A stretch of 64,000 bases of DNA from Chitinophagaceae bacterium (GCA_947458275.1 CANGYR010000006.1:62001-126000); one strand, 5' to 3'; positions 40,042 to 51,182 are shown, counted from the stretch's first letter. The notes: generated by a model not told the origin, from the letters alone. Numbers and translations: made by a program.

Positions 40042-42693
40042 TTATTTCAGCAGAGAAAGACTTTCCTCTATTGCTTTTATTTTGGCTTCAGCATCTGATT
40101 TCTTCTTTCTTTCCAGTGCTATGATTTCCGGTTTGGCATTCTGTACAAATTTTTCATTGCTTAGTTTTTTATCAACCGACAATAGAAATCCTTTGAAATA
40201 GTCCAACTCTTTCTGTAATTCTGCAATCTGGTTGTCGCTATTGACGGGCTGTTTCGCAATAATGTACAATTTATCTTTTCCAATTACCGAAGTGATTGCA
40301 GATGCTACGTTCTCTTCTGTATAACTTAATTTTTCGGTATTGGTCTGTTTTGCTAAAATGGTCTCAATTTTTTTGTAAATGGCTTTTTCCTCAGTTTGTA
40401 TAAATAACTCAATCGTCTCTTTTGGTTTTATCTGTTGCTTGTTACGGATGTCTCTTATTCCGGTAATGACATTTTTTAATAACTGTCCGTTACGAAGCAT
40501 CTCCTCCTCGGCAGGTGCAACGGGCTGTTGTTGCCTGTTACATATGTCATCCGTTCGTTCGCTCAACAAATGGTAAACCTCTTCCGTGATGAAAGGCATG
40601 AATGGATGCAACAATTGCAGCAGTTCAGTGAAATAGTGGATGGTTTTTTCATATACTGATTTACTGATAGGTTGTTCAAATCCGGGTTTTACCCACTCCA
40701 GATACCAGCTGCAGAAATCATCCCATATCAATGAGTATATTGTCTTGAGTGCTTCGCTGATGCGGAACTGCTGCATCAGATTGTCTACTTCAATGCTCAC
40801 TTCACGCAGTCTGTTTTCAAACCAATCCAGGGCAAACTGATTTTCAATGGCTGTCTCATCCTGTCTTCCTTCCCACATTTTAACCAGTTTGAGTGCATTC
40901 CAGATTTTATTATTGAAGTTTCTGCCTTGCTCAAGAGATGATTCATCAAATAGTATGTCGTTGCCTGCGGGAGAAGCAATCATAATTCCAAAGCGGGTGG
41001 CATCGGCACCATACTGGTCTATCAATGCAAGTAAATCAGGAGAGTTGCCCAATTGCTTGCTCATTTTTCTTCCTAGCTTGTCTCTCACCATTCCGGTGAA
41101 ATAAACGTCTTTGAAAGGGACTGATCCTTTGTATTCATAGCCGGCCATAATCATTCTCGCCACCCAGAAGAATATGATATCTTGTCCGGTCACTAATGTG
41201 GTGGTAGGGTAGTAGTAGTCAATTTCTTTATTGCCGGGATGGCTGATTCCTTTAAATACTTCTATTGGCCAGAGCCAGCTGCTGAACCAGGTATCCAGAC
41301 AATCCTCATCTTGTTGTAATGTTGGGTTGCTGTCGCTATATTTTTGAGCGTACGCTACTTTTGCTTTTTCTTCATTTTCAGCCACTACAAAATTCCCCTC
41401 TTTGTCATACCAAGCAGGAATTTGTTGTCCCCACCAGAGTTGGCGACTGATACACCAGTCTTTGATATTTTCCAGCCAGTGACTGTAAGTGTTTTTTGTT
41501 TTGGACGGATGAAATTGAATGGTGTCGTTCATTACAGAATGAAGCGTATCGGGATTCTTTTTCATAAATCCCTCCATATTCAAAAACCATTGTAAAGAAA
41601 GTCTGCTTTCAATTACGGCACCTGTTCTTTCACTGGTACCAACCTGTCCTTTGTAGGATTCTGTTTTTTCCAGTTGTCCGATGGTCGAAATGTCTTCTGC
41701 AATCTTTTTTCTCAGTGCAAAGCGATCCATTCCAACATACGATAATACCTGCGATGATGGTTGATCATCTTTTAAATCAATATCAGTGAAACTTCCTTTT
41801 TCATCGAGTGTATCAATGATTTTCAGTTTGTATTTCGTTCCGATTAAATGATCATTCTTATCGTGAGCGGGAGTTATCTTGAGCGCACCTGTTCCGAAGG
41901 TGGCATCCACGTAATCGTCGGAGATGACTGGAATTCGCCTGTTGATGATGGGAACGATTACTTCTTTTCCAATAATATTTTTATAGCGTTCATCTGATGG
42001 ATTTACGCAGATAGCCACATCTCCCAAAATAGTTTCCGGGCGTGTAGTCGCTACCGTTATACTCAGAGAGCTGTCGTCAGCAGATTTGTAATTGACATAA
42101 TATAATTTAGAGTCAATCTCTTTAAAAATTACTTCCTCATCACTTAGTGCTGTCAGGCCAACAGGATCCCAATTGACCATTCTTTTTCCTCTGTATATCA
42201 ATCCTTTTTCGTAGAGATCTACAAATACTTTGATTACACTGGCATAGTAATCTTTATCCATTGTAAAACTGGTTCTATTCCAGTCTAGACTGCAACCCAG
42301 TTTTTTTAATTGTTGCAATATGATGCCACCGTATTTTTCTTTCCATTCCCAAGCATATTTCAGGAACTCTTCGCGGGTAAGGGAGGATTTGGCAATGCCT
42401 TTCTCGCGAAGCATGCCAACGACTTTGGCTTCAGTGGCAATGGATGCATGGTCGGTACCCGGAACCCAGCAGGCATTTTTTCCGCTCATTCTGGCTCTGC
42501 GGATGAGGATATCCTGAATGGTGTTATTCAGACAGTGTCCCATATGCAGCACACCCGTCACATTCGGAGGAGGCATTACGATGGTGTATGGCTCTCTGTC
42601 ATCAGGCAGGCTGCTGAAATATTGTTTTTCCAGCCAATGATGATACCATTTGTTTTCTATCGACTGAGGTTCAAAATTCTTCGAAAGTTCCAT
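40042..42693 (-). CDS. valS: Valyl-tRNA synthetase
   Basis: PPPNVTGVLHMGHCLN; TFGTGALKITPAHDKND; DKLGRKMSKQLGNSPD. Confidence 0.97.
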   Translation of the reverse strand: MELSKNFEPQSIENKWYHHWLEKQYFSSLPDDREPYTIVMPPPNVTGVLHMGHCLNNTIQDILIRRARMSGKNACWVPGTDHASIATEAKVVGMLREKGIAKSSLTREEFLKYAWEWKEKYGGIILQQLKKLGCSLDWNRTSFTMDKDYYASVIKVFVDLYEKGLIYRGKRMVNWDPVGLTALSDEEVIFKEIDSKLYYVNYKSADDSSLSITVATTRPETILGDVAICVNPSDERYKNIIGKEVIVPIINRRIPVISDDYVDATFGTGALKITPAHDKNDHLIGTKYKLKIIDTLDEKGSFTDIDLKDDQPSSQVLSYVGMDRFALRKKIAEDISTIGQLEKTESYKGQVGTSERTGAVIESRLSLQWFLNMEGFMKKNPDTLHSVMNDTIQFHPSKTKNTYSHWLENIKDWCISRQLWWGQQIPAWYDKEGNFVVAENEEKAKVAYAQKYSDSNPTLQQDEDCLDTWFSSWLWPIEVFKGISHPGNKEIDYYYPTTTLVTGQDIIFFWVARMIMAGYEYKGSVPFKDVYFTGMVRDKLGRKMSKQLGNSPDLLALIDQYGADATRFGIMIASPAGNDILFDESSLEQGRNFNNKIWNALKLVKMWEGRQDETAIENQFALDWFENRLREVSIEVDNLMQQFRISEALKTIYSLIWDDFCSWYLEWVKPGFEQPISKSVYEKTIHYFTELLQLLHPFMPFITEEVYHLLSERTDDICNRQQQPVAPAEEEMLRNGQLLKNVITGIRDIRNKQQIKPKETIELFIQTEEKAIYKKIETILAKQTNTEKLSYTEENVASAITSVIGKDKLYIIAKQPVNSDNQIAELQKELDYFKGFLLSVDKKLSNEKFVQNAKPEIIALERKKKSDAEAKIKAIEESLSLLK

Positions 42694-42790
42694 TATCAGT
42701 AATATAAGATTTGTAAGTATGCGAAGTTACTAAATCAATGAAGATAAACGGATTGGTGGAAGGGAAATTAGATAATCAAATCTTCGGTAT

Positions 42791-43591
42791 TTATTCCAGT
42801 GTCTTTACAAGATTGACTCCCCAGCTGCCGTTCTGATAAGAGGGCAATATAATGGTATTCTTCCCCTTATTTTTTAAAAGCCTGGGCTGAATCTCATTGT
42901 AAAGCAAATAAGCCAGTTTGGTGGAAATGACTCCAATTCCTGCACCTGCAACTATATCGCTGAACCAGTGTTTGTTGTTATACATCCTGAGATATCCCGT
43001 CAGGAAAGCTGCGCCATAACCGGCAATGCCAATCCAGGGGGAAACATCTATGTATTCATTTAAAAGAAATTCGGCTGAAACAAAAGCTGCGGCAGTATGG
43101 CCTGAGGGAAATGAATTATCATTAGACATATCGGGCCGCATAACAGGAGTTGTTTTTTTTATAGAGACAACAATGCCGCTCATGATGGCATTGCTCATCA
43201 AATAGATGGCTCCGGCATCAAGCATTTTATGTTTGCCTTTAATTCCGAATGCATTCAGTCCGAATACTGCAGCCGCAGGAGTGTATTGCAGGTAATCATC
43301 AATGCGAACGGCAGGATGAGGGTTGTCGAGAAAAATTTCTTTATTTACCCGCCGGTCAAATTTTTTCAGATAATCATTATTCACCGCCCAAACACCATAA
43401 GCCACCATCGATGCAGGAATGATAAATGAAATTGGCTTAATCCGTTCATTTTTGTATGAAAGGGTATTAAATTGAATGGAAGAAACTGAATCGGAATATT
43501 TGTTGTTTAGCTGAGTATTCTGTGCGAATGCGTATTGATAAAAAAAAAGCAAAAAGAATAATAAATAAAAATCCTTCCTTTTTTTAATCAT
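42791..43591 (-). CDS. PAP2-family phosphatase
   Basis: NSFPSGHTAAAFV; MYNNKHWFSDIVAGAGIG. Confidence 0.88.
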   Translation of the reverse strand: MIKKRKDFYLLFFLLFFYQYAFAQNTQLNNKYSDSVSSIQFNTLSYKNERIKPISFIIPASMVAYGVWAVNNDYLKKFDRRVNKEIFLDNPHPAVRIDDYLQYTPAAAVFGLNAFGIKGKHKMLDAGAIYLMSNAIMSGIVVSIKKTTPVMRPDMSNDNSFPSGHTAAAFVSAEFLLNEYIDVSPWIGIAGYGAAFLTGYLRMYNNKHWFSDIVAGAGIGVISTKLAYLLYNEIQPRLLKNKGKNTIILPSYQNGSWGVNLVKTLE

Positions 43592-43761
43592 TACAAGTAT
43601 CGTTAAATGTATGAAGATTTCAAACTACCAAATCACAGAATAATTAAATCTTGACCAAAGAGAGATGGTATGTTGGGAAATGATGGTGTTAGCGAATTGA
43701 AAAATTTAAAAAGAATAAGAAATCAATTTTTCCATAACAAAGATTTTAAATTAAAAAAAAT

Positions 43762-44829
43762 CTAGAGTGTTCCCATTCTTCTCAGGTGCAAACTGTGAGA
43801 AAGAATCGCATCTCTTGTCCGTTTGAATTCTATATACTTAACATTAAATTCATCGCAGACATCTTTAATGATTTTACTGATGGCGGGATAGTGTACATGT
43901 GAAATTTTTGGAAAAAGATGGTGCTCTATCTGGAAGTTTAATCCTCCCACAAGCCAGCATACCAATTTATTGTTGGTGGCAAAGTTTGCAGTAGTTTGAA
44001 CTTGATGAATCGCCCATTCATTTTCAATATCGTTATTCTCAGCAGGAGTAGGGAATGCCGTTTCTTCCACTGTGTGAGCAAGTTGAAACACCATACTCAA
44101 AATTAATCCTGCAAACAACAAGATAGTCAGAAAACCTACCAGCCAGTTTACAAAACCAAGCATATAAATTGGCAAAACAATCATCATGAAGTAGTATCCG
44201 ATTTTTGCAATCCAAAAAGCAAAATGGTCGAAAGTGCTTAGTTTCTTGATAGGGATAGCACCAATTTTTTTAGAAAAGTATTTTGTGTAGTCAGATAAAA
44301 ACACCCATACTACGAGAAGCAGAGGATAAAGCATCCACACATAAATATGCTGAAAGCGATGGATGTAATATTTTTTTTGTGTTGGACACATACGCAACAT
44401 AGGTTTGATTTCAATATCATCATCAACACCATCAATATTAGTATAGGTGTGATGCACAATGTTGTGTTTGTTGTTCCACATCAACATGCTCGCGCCAAGT
44501 CCGTTTACTGAAAAGGCAGCAATCTTGTTCCAGAATTTACTGCTGCTGAAACTTCCATGTCCGCCGTCATGCATTACATTAAAGCCGATAGCAGCAGTGA
44601 GTCCGCCCATTATCAGACATTCAATAATTGCAATCAGGGGAGTGGGAGTGAAAAATACTACATGTATGTACAGAAAAATATAGGAGGACCAAAGTAAAAT
44701 CGCCTTAAAATAAAGCGAAAAGTTACCGGTGGGTTTTACGTTGTTCTCCTGAAAATATTGTTGTACTCTTTTCTTTAATTCCTGATGAAAATTACTGCCG
44801 TTGTTGTTTCTGAATTTTGGTGTGTTCAT
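43762..44829 (-). CDS. Fatty acid desaturase
   Basis: HDGGHGSF; HNIVHHTYTN; QIEHHLFPKISH histidine boxes. Confidence 0.92.
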   Translation of the reverse strand: MNTPKFRNNNGSNFHQELKKRVQQYFQENNVKPTGNFSLYFKAILLWSSYIFLYIHVVFFTPTPLIAIIECLIMGGLTAAIGFNVMHDGGHGSFSSSKFWNKIAAFSVNGLGASMLMWNNKHNIVHHTYTNIDGVDDDIEIKPMLRMCPTQKKYYIHRFQHIYVWMLYPLLLVVWVFLSDYTKYFSKKIGAIPIKKLSTFDHFAFWIAKIGYYFMMIVLPIYMLGFVNWLVGFLTILLFAGLILSMVFQLAHTVEETAFPTPAENNDIENEWAIHQVQTTANFATNNKLVCWLVGGLNFQIEHHLFPKISHVHYPAISKIIKDVCDEFNVKYIEFKRTRDAILSHSLHLRRMGTL

Positions 44830-44847
44830 TTTTATTACTAATTTTTT

Positions 44848-45555
44848 TTAAATCATTGCATCAAGTGTCTTAATGCCTATGTCTTTTTTTGTTACAAATC
44901 CTTCAGCATATTCAACTCCTATTCTTTTGCCAAATATTTTGCATCTGTTTACTATAAACTCCAGAAATCCTGGTCTTGAAATGTATGTTTCAGGGCCTTC
45001 TATTTCGTCGTTGTGAAATTGTGTTTTATATGCTTTAATGGCGGCCATTTTTTTCTCAAAGACAGGTGTGATGTCCACAATAAAGTGCGGCTCAATATAG
45101 CTGTCTTGAATGTAATGAAAAACATGCTTTGGCCTCCATGCTACATTGTGCTCTTTCGTTTCAACTTTTAAAAGCCCTGAGAGAAAAGAGGCCTCCTGAA
45201 TAAGTCCGGCGGCTTTGCCGTGATCTGGATGTCTGTCTTCTATAGCGTTACAAATGATGATATCCGGCTGGTGTTTTCTGATTACTTCAATTACCTTAAG
45301 TAATGTTTCTTTATCATTTCTAAAAAAACCATCCGGAAGTCCCAGATTTTCTCTTACATCAATTCCCATAATTCCGGTGGATGCTTCCGCTTCTTGTCTT
45401 CTTGTCTCAACATTTCCTCTTGTGCCTAATTCTCCTTCTGTAAGATCAATGATGCCCACTTTTTTGCCACGCTGTTTTTCAATCAGCAGCGTGCCTGAAC
45501 AACTGAGTTCCACATCATCAGGATGCGCACCAAAGCCTAAAATGTCTAATTTCAT
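44848..45555 (-). CDS. bshB1: Bacillithiol biosynthesis deacetylase BshB1
   Basis: LDILGFGAHPDDVELSCSGTL; GIIDLTEGELGTRG; DRHPDHGKAAGLI. Confidence 0.92.
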   Translation of the reverse strand: MKLDILGFGAHPDDVELSCSGTLLIEKQRGKKVGIIDLTEGELGTRGNVETRRQEAEASTGIMGIDVRENLGLPDGFFRNDKETLLKVIEVIRKHQPDIIICNAIEDRHPDHGKAAGLIQEASFLSGLLKVETKEHNVAWRPKHVFHYIQDSYIEPHFIVDITPVFEKKMAAIKAYKTQFHNDEIEGPETYISRPGFLEFIVNRCKIFGKRIGVEYAEGFVTKKDIGIKTLDAMI

Positions 45556-45646
45556 ATTAAAGGAATGTCCTATTCTTTTGCAAGTTAATTCAATTAATTC
45601 GCATTATCGTCTTTGTGGAATAGATGTGAAGTATTTTACCAAAACA

Positions 45647-46294
45647 TTAAAGTGATCGGGATTTGGCAATATCGGTATATCCGTAGAGCCGTTGTACCTC
45701 ATTTACAAATCGTTCTATCAGCACATCATCCTGTCTTGGATTGTATGGTTGCTTTAAACTGGTACTGAAGAAAAATGCAACGGTTTCATACAATCCGGCA
45801 GTGAGACCTCCGCGATATTCTTTGATGATTTCATAACAGTTGTTTCCTGTTTCCCGGTTAATCAATTTCATCAGCACTTTTCCCTGATAGACAGACAAAT
45901 TGGTAAGCGGAGTGGTAAATTCTTTTCTGAGTTCTTTTTCTCTGGAATGAATGTATTTTTTCTTGTCTTTTTTCTCATTGATTTTTCTCAAATCTATATT
46001 CATTTCATTCATCAGCATACCTGCTTTTCTCGCGTAAGGATAGGTGACATATACTGCATTGCGCAAACGGTTGTATTTGGCAATCGCCTTCTTTTGTTCT
46101 TCTGTAAGAATTGCCTTAATGTAGACATTTGTCAAAACCGACATGGGGATGGTATCGCCCTGATAAATGATTGCCTGCATTCTTACTGTATCATTTGACG
46201 AAGACTGGGCAAATGAGTTTGTGGGAATGAATGATAGTGCCAGGACTAAAATCAAAATCAGTGTAAAAATTATATTTGAGTTGCGGATTTTCAA
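45647..46294 (-). CDS. DUF4294-like secreted protein
   Basis: KYNRLRNAVYVTYPYARKAG; GLYETVAFFFSTSLKQPYNPRQDDVLIERFV. Confidence 0.7.
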   Translation of the reverse strand: MKIRNSNIIFTLILILVLALSFIPTNSFAQSSSNDTVRMQAIIYQGDTIPMSVLTNVYIKAILTEEQKKAIAKYNRLRNAVYVTYPYARKAGMLMNEMNIDLRKINEKKDKKKYIHSREKELRKEFTTPLTNLSVYQGKVLMKLINRETGNNCYEIIKEYRGGLTAGLYETVAFFFSTSLKQPYNPRQDDVLIERFVNEVQRLYGYTDIAKSRSL

Positions 46295-46370
46295 TTTAGT
46301 AAATTTAATAAAATCGGTTCAAATATTTATATACTGATTAGGCCAAAAGGTAACCTTAAGAAAAAACTAA

Positions 46371-48929
46371 TTAATTGGCAAAAAGGAACATATAGAACAG
46401 TCCGGCTATGGCAAAAATCAGTGCAATAGTTGACTGAGTCTTATTGAATCCCGCCCTGTGTATCATGCTTGTGGTGATGCCCAGCGCCATGATTATCAGT
46501 CCCAGCCATACCAGGTTGATGTAGGGGAAAATGAAAGTTTTTACTGTCACAAAATCAATAAAGCTATCCGATTCTTTTATGCCAATTTTAACTTTTCTGT
46601 CATCATTCACTCCGGAGAATTTAACAAAAAGGTTTTGCGCATATACGGTATCGTCAACTTGTACAATGCCCAGTGAATCTACCTCAATGAGCGGTCTGGC
46701 GCGATAGCGCATGCTGTCTTTGCTATAAAAAGTAATATCGGCCATGAGAGCAAGATCATTCTGCCGGAATTGGTATTTTTCGTTGGATGGATTTTTTACC
46801 ACTTCATTCAGTATGAAATAACCATTGCTGTAAAATCCGGTATCACCTTCTTTCATCTCGGTAATTTTAAATGAGGCGGTATCCTCATTTTTTTCCTGAT
46901 TGATGGCATAGGTGATATAAGTAAATATATCCTTGGTCAGATATGATTTGGTATCCGGATTGCTGCTCATGTTGTTATCTTTCATGATGTACACATCCGG
47001 CTGTAATATGAAAGATTCAACGATTTTATTTTTGTCTTTTTCTTTTTTATCAAACTGTAGTAAAAAGAACTTTCGACCTTTTTCATTGCCGGCGGAATCT
47101 TTTAAATAAGATACTTTATAATCGCCCATGGTTGCGGGCACTTGCCTGATTAGCGTAAGATTTTCTTTAGGATTGTCCTGTTGTTTGGTCATAGGATCAA
47201 CGCCCATATTGAGATTAATACCGTTGGCACTGCTGTCGCTGATTACTTTTTTATTGCTGCTCGAAATAAGCATACCGGCAATCATTAAAGCAAATCCAAG
47301 ATGAGCAATAGATCCTCCTGCGAATTTCAGATTATTCTTTAGCACAGTTGAGATATACATTGCGTTTGCAACCAATGCATAAATGGATGCAAAAAAGGCA
47401 AGATAAATCGCTCCTAAAAATCCGGGACCATTTTTATTGTACTCAAATGGATAAACAATAGCTATTACAACCGTCAGTAAAACCGCGATAACAGTAGGGA
47501 CAATAATTTTTTTGAGTAAAAATTCACGCGGTGTTTTTTTGTATTTAAAATACTGCGCTATTGCAGTGAGGATACCAACAATGATAGCAACCATCACCAT
47601 TACTTTGTTGTAAAGGAACTCCGCGTTCTCAGGCATGGCTAACTGGCCGCCATTAATTTTGAGAATCAGATCTTTGAGAAAAGGTGTTTTGTTGTATACA
47701 GGTATGGAAGTAACGACGATGATGAAAATCGCAGAAAGAAAAAATACCAGCGAGCCGATAAACATCCAGAACTCTCTTGAATCGGTGGATTCTTCAGCAG
47801 CAATAGCAGGTATATTTTTGTAATTTCTGAAAAACAAAAAAAGAAGAGGGCCTGCAAAAGACAATACAAAAATGCCAATCATAATATTGATGGCTTTGCC
47901 GGCTTCTGTGAAGGAATGCACAGAAGTATCTCCCAAGATGCCCGTACGGGTGAGGAAGGTGGAGTAGAGTACAAATACAAAAGAAAGAATGACAAATAAA
48001 TAACTTGCTCTTAATGCGTTTTGTGTAGAACGGTAAATCAGCATCGTATGTATCCCCGCGATTAAAATCAGCCATGGTACCAGAGAAGCGTTTTCCACAG
48101 GATCCCAGGCCCAGTAACCACCGAAACTTAAAGATTCATATGCCCATTTTCCGCCCATCATAATACCCACCCCTAAAACAGCAACGCAGAACAGCGCCCA
48201 GGGTAAGGCAGGGGAGATCCATTCTCCAAATTTTTTTGTTTGCAATCCGGCATAGGCAAAAGCAAAAGGAATGATGGTAGAGGCAAAACCCAGAAACAAT
48301 ACAGGAGGATGGATGACCATCCAGTAGTTTCTCAACAATACGTTTAGTCCCATACCGTCCTTAATGAAAGAAAGGTAGTTGGGCTGACTGAAAATTGGTG
48401 CCGCAATTTCGTTGCGCGTAAGACTAAATAAGCTGTTCCCGATTTTGACATCAAAAACATACACACCCAAAATCATCAGAGTCAGAAAAAACTGAGCCAT
48501 GCTGATGATGGTCATTACCGGAGCCTGCCAGTTGTTTTTGCGATCTTGATTCTTGTTTAAAATGAAAATCAATCCGAGAGCACCATGCCATATTGACCAA
48601 AGTAAAAAACTTCCTTCTTGGCCTTCCCAGATGCAGGCCAGCAGATACTTGCTTTCCAGCTCTTTGGATGCATGCTTGTAAGCATACATGTATTCATAGT
48701 AGTGATTCTTGCAGATAAAAAAAACAATCCCAAAAATGACTGCAAGACTCGCGGCCTGAATCATAAAACTATATCCGGCAAATTTCAGCCAGTTGTTTTT
48801 TTTGATCGTATCAACCTGACGGGAGGCGCTGAAATATGAAATCATTGAAATCAGAGAAGACACAAAAGCGAGTATCACAAAAAAATGTCCTAACTGTCCA
48901 ATCAGCAGATGTTCTCCTTCAAAATTCAT
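46371..48929 (-). CDS. ccmF: Cytochrome c biogenesis CcmF/CcsA-type haem lyase component
   Basis: WEGQEGSFLLWSIWHGALG; MMGGKWAYESLSFGGYWAWDPVENASLVPWL; MIHPPVLFLGF. Confidence 0.9.
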   Translation of the reverse strand: MNFEGEHLLIGQLGHFFVILAFVSSLISMISYFSASRQVDTIKKNNWLKFAGYSFMIQAASLAVIFGIVFFICKNHYYEYMYAYKHASKELESKYLLACIWEGQEGSFLLWSIWHGALGLIFILNKNQDRKNNWQAPVMTIISMAQFFLTLMILGVYVFDVKIGNSLFSLTRNEIAAPIFSQPNYLSFIKDGMGLNVLLRNYWMVIHPPVLFLGFASTIIPFAFAYAGLQTKKFGEWISPALPWALFCVAVLGVGIMMGGKWAYESLSFGGYWAWDPVENASLVPWLILIAGIHTMLIYRSTQNALRASYLFVILSFVFVLYSTFLTRTGILGDTSVHSFTEAGKAINIMIGIFVLSFAGPLLFLFFRNYKNIPAIAAEESTDSREFWMFIGSLVFFLSAIFIIVVTSIPVYNKTPFLKDLILKINGGQLAMPENAEFLYNKVMVMVAIIVGILTAIAQYFKYKKTPREFLLKKIIVPTVIAVLLTVVIAIVYPFEYNKNGPGFLGAIYLAFFASIYALVANAMYISTVLKNNLKFAGGSIAHLGFALMIAGMLISSSNKKVISDSSANGINLNMGVDPMTKQQDNPKENLTLIRQVPATMGDYKVSYLKDSAGNEKGRKFFLLQFDKKEKDKNKIVESFILQPDVYIMKDNNMSSNPDTKSYLTKDIFTYITYAINQEKNEDTASFKITEMKEGDTGFYSNGYFILNEVVKNPSNEKYQFRQNDLALMADITFYSKDSMRYRARPLIEVDSLGIVQVDDTVYAQNLFVKFSGVNDDRKVKIGIKESDSFIDFVTVKTFIFPYINLVWLGLIIMALGITTSMIHRAGFNKTQSTIALIFAIAGLFYMFLFAN

Positions 48930-48940
48930 ACAATTTATTT

Positions 48941-49372
48941 TTACGGGCGATTCAATGAATTACTTTCGGTTTGCTCATTCACATTCTTTTCCAGTGTGCT
49001 TTTTTCGTCTTTGTATTTACTGGGGCATTTCAATAAAATATCCTTGCACTCAAAATAATCTTGATGCATTTTCCCTTTCAACACCAGTCGTTCACTTTTT
49101 TCCAGATCCGTGGGCTTGCTGTTATGGTAGATGACTTTTGTCTTACCACCCAGACTATCTACAGCATGAAAAATAAGATAGTTCGGATTTTTTATCGGGT
49201 CGTATTCTACAGGTTGTGATTTATCAAGTTTGGCAATGATATGAACAAATTTTTCCTGTTTTTTTTGCGCAGAGGCAATGGAGTCATAAGTAGAAAAGTC
49301 AGCAGAGAAACTGATGAGGCCGGCTATCAGTCCGGCAATTCCGATGAGTATGATGATGTGGGTCTTTTTCAT
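48941..49372 (-). CDS. ccmE: Cytochrome c maturation protein CcmE-like
   Basis: N-terminal TM plus OB-fold-like core (RLVLKGKMHQDYFECKDILLKCPSKY); adjacent to ccmF. Confidence 0.75.
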   Translation of the reverse strand: MKKTHIIILIGIAGLIAGLISFSADFSTYDSIASAQKKQEKFVHIIAKLDKSQPVEYDPIKNPNYLIFHAVDSLGGKTKVIYHNSKPTDLEKSERLVLKGKMHQDYFECKDILLKCPSKYKDEKSTLEKNVNEQTESNSLNRP

Positions 49373-49486
49373 ATGTATCCAATTTAATTTAGGACAGGGA
49401 ATAAGGTGTTAAAAAATCTTCGCAAAGGTAATTCAAATACGTGCAATGTCATTATTGATTTTTTAGTACAAATTGTATTCTTCAGT

Positions 49487-49494
49487 TATCTTTG
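49487..49494 (+). promoter_or_regulatory. TATCTTTG -7 motif
   Basis: Exact TAnnTTTG, 21 bp before the ATG. Confidence 0.5.
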
Positions 49495-49515
49495 TTCTCT
49501 ATATAAAATTCAACA

Positions 49516-50559
49516 ATGGCTGATTTGTCCACCTTTGACCCCAATTCTGTCGGAAATCCTAATAACAATATTTTCGGACTTCCGTTCACTGAAGAAGATG
49601 CGAAACTTGTTATCCTTCCTATTCCCTGGGAAGTTACGGTGAGTTACAATGGCGGTACATCAAGGGCGCCTGACCATATTTTTAAAGCGAGTTTACAGGT
49701 TGATTTATTTGATCCGGATTATAAAGATGTATGGAAACATGGTTTTTACATGCGTACGCCCGATAAGAAGATACTCATGAAAAGTGATTATCTCCGTAAA
49801 GAAGCTGAGCTCTATATTAATTATATTTCACTGGGTGAAGCATTGTCTAAAAATAAATTCATGACCAAAACCCTGAAGGAAATCAATCAGGGCAGTATTT
49901 TTCTTAATGACTGGGTATATGAACAAACTACAGAATTGCTTAAGAAAGACAAACTCGTCGGGTTGCTCGGTGGCGATCACAGCACACCTTTAGGTTATTT
50001 CAGGGCCATTGCAGATAAATATCCCGAATTTGGAATTTTGCAGATAGATGCGCATTGCGATCTAAGGAATGCCTATGAGGGGTTCAACTATTCTCATGCC
50101 TCCATCATGTATAATGCGCTGCAAGAGATTCCTGCTTTGAGTCGTTTGGTGCAGGTAGGCATTAGAGATTATTGTGAGGAGGAGATGGATTATATCAGCA
50201 ATAGTAATTTCAGAGTGGTTACCTATTTTGATAAAGAAATCAAAACAAGATTGTACGAAGGTCAGACCTGGATGCATATTGCAGATGAGATTGTATCAAA
50301 ATTACCACAGCATGTTTTTATAAGTTTTGATATAGATGGGCTGGATCCAAAACTTTGTCCACAAACCGGTACGCCCGTCCCGGGAGGGTTTGAAATGGAG
50401 CAGGTTTTTTATCTGCTTAAGAAACTGCAGGAGTCGGGCAGGAAAATTGTTGGATTCGACCTGAATGAAGTAGGAGTGAGCAACAATGAATGGGATGAAA
50501 ATGTGGGTGCTCGTGTGTTGTATAAATTGTGCAATCTCTTAACCGCTTCCCATATATAA
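49516..50559 (+). CDS. Arginase/agmatinase/formimidoylglutamase family
   Basis: GLLGGDHSTPLG; LQIDAHCDLRNAYEG; FISFDIDGLDPKLCPQTGTPVPGGF. Confidence 0.92.
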   Translation: MADLSTFDPNSVGNPNNNIFGLPFTEEDAKLVILPIPWEVTVSYNGGTSRAPDHIFKASLQVDLFDPDYKDVWKHGFYMRTPDKKILMKSDYLRKEAELYINYISLGEALSKNKFMTKTLKEINQGSIFLNDWVYEQTTELLKKDKLVGLLGGDHSTPLGYFRAIADKYPEFGILQIDAHCDLRNAYEGFNYSHASIMYNALQEIPALSRLVQVGIRDYCEEEMDYISNSNFRVVTYFDKEIKTRLYEGQTWMHIADEIVSKLPQHVFISFDIDGLDPKLCPQTGTPVPGGFEMEQVFYLLKKLQESGRKIVGFDLNEVGVSNNEWDENVGARVLYKLCNLLTASHI

Positions 50560-51110
50560 TGAACAGTTATTCTATTGTTGTTCCCAACAAAAAAGCAGGC
50601 AGCTACCGGCTGATTTCTCTGATTATTGCTTTCATGAATATCGGCATGTTTTTATTTGCATTATTGGGTAATCCAACATCTCTGGTAAAATGGGTAATAA
50701 TCACAGGGATAGTTGTTGTGGCGTCTGTACTCGCACATTATTTTTTTATTCAAAAAAATAGCAGCACCACAGTTTATATAAATTTCTCTTTTATTTTTTG
50801 CGGATTTATCTGGTTTATGCTGGGACTTTATTTTTCCGGAGCCGGCATGATACTTTTTGGCGTTTTCGGTATTTATGCCAATAAACCATTGAGATTGGTT
50901 TTTAAAGAAGACGGAATCTGGTATCCATCCTTTCCTGCTAAAATTATTCCCTGGGAAAATATTGAACAAGTGATGCTGAAGGACAATGTTCTTACCATTG
51001 ATTTGATAAATAATAACCTGTTGCAGTTTTCCGTAACGAATAACGAAACGCTTCCTCCGGAGAAGGAGTTTAATGAGTTTTGTAGGAGGTATGGAGGCTT
51101 AAAGGTTTAA
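50559..51110 (+). CDS. Hypothetical membrane protein
   Basis: ATG overlaps the previous stop (ATAATGA); several TM helices; C-terminus GGLKV-stop lies in a repeat array. Confidence 0.7.
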   Translation: MNSYSIVVPNKKAGSYRLISLIIAFMNIGMFLFALLGNPTSLVKWVIITGIVVVASVLAHYFFIQKNSSTTVYINFSFIFCGFIWFMLGLYFSGAGMILFGVFGIYANKPLRLVFKEDGIWYPSFPAKIIPWENIEQVMLKDNVLTIDLINNNLLQFSVTNNETLPPEKEFNEFCRRYGGLKV

Positions 51111-51156
51111 ACCGCCTTCGGCTGGTTTAATGGTTTAAGTCGCTTCGCTGGTTTCA
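51095..51156 (+). repeat. Period-8 array (GGTTTAA type) with palindromic inserts
   Basis: AGGCTTAA AGGTTTAA [ACCGCCTTCGGC] TGGTTTAA TGGTTTAA [GTCGCTTCGC] TGGTTTCA. Confidence 0.85.
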
Positions 51157-51158
51157 CC

Positions 51159-51182
51159 CTTGTTGGTGTTATCACCAACAAG
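51159..51182 (+). repeat. Hairpin repeat copy A (TTAT loop)
   Basis: CTTGTTGGTG-TTAT-CACCAACAAG. Confidence 0.95.

Noticed and set aside
51159-51182. Hairpins as ordinary rho-independent terminators
   Set aside because: No T-tract follows the stem; true terminators in this window (20223, 23814, 36951) have clear T-runs.
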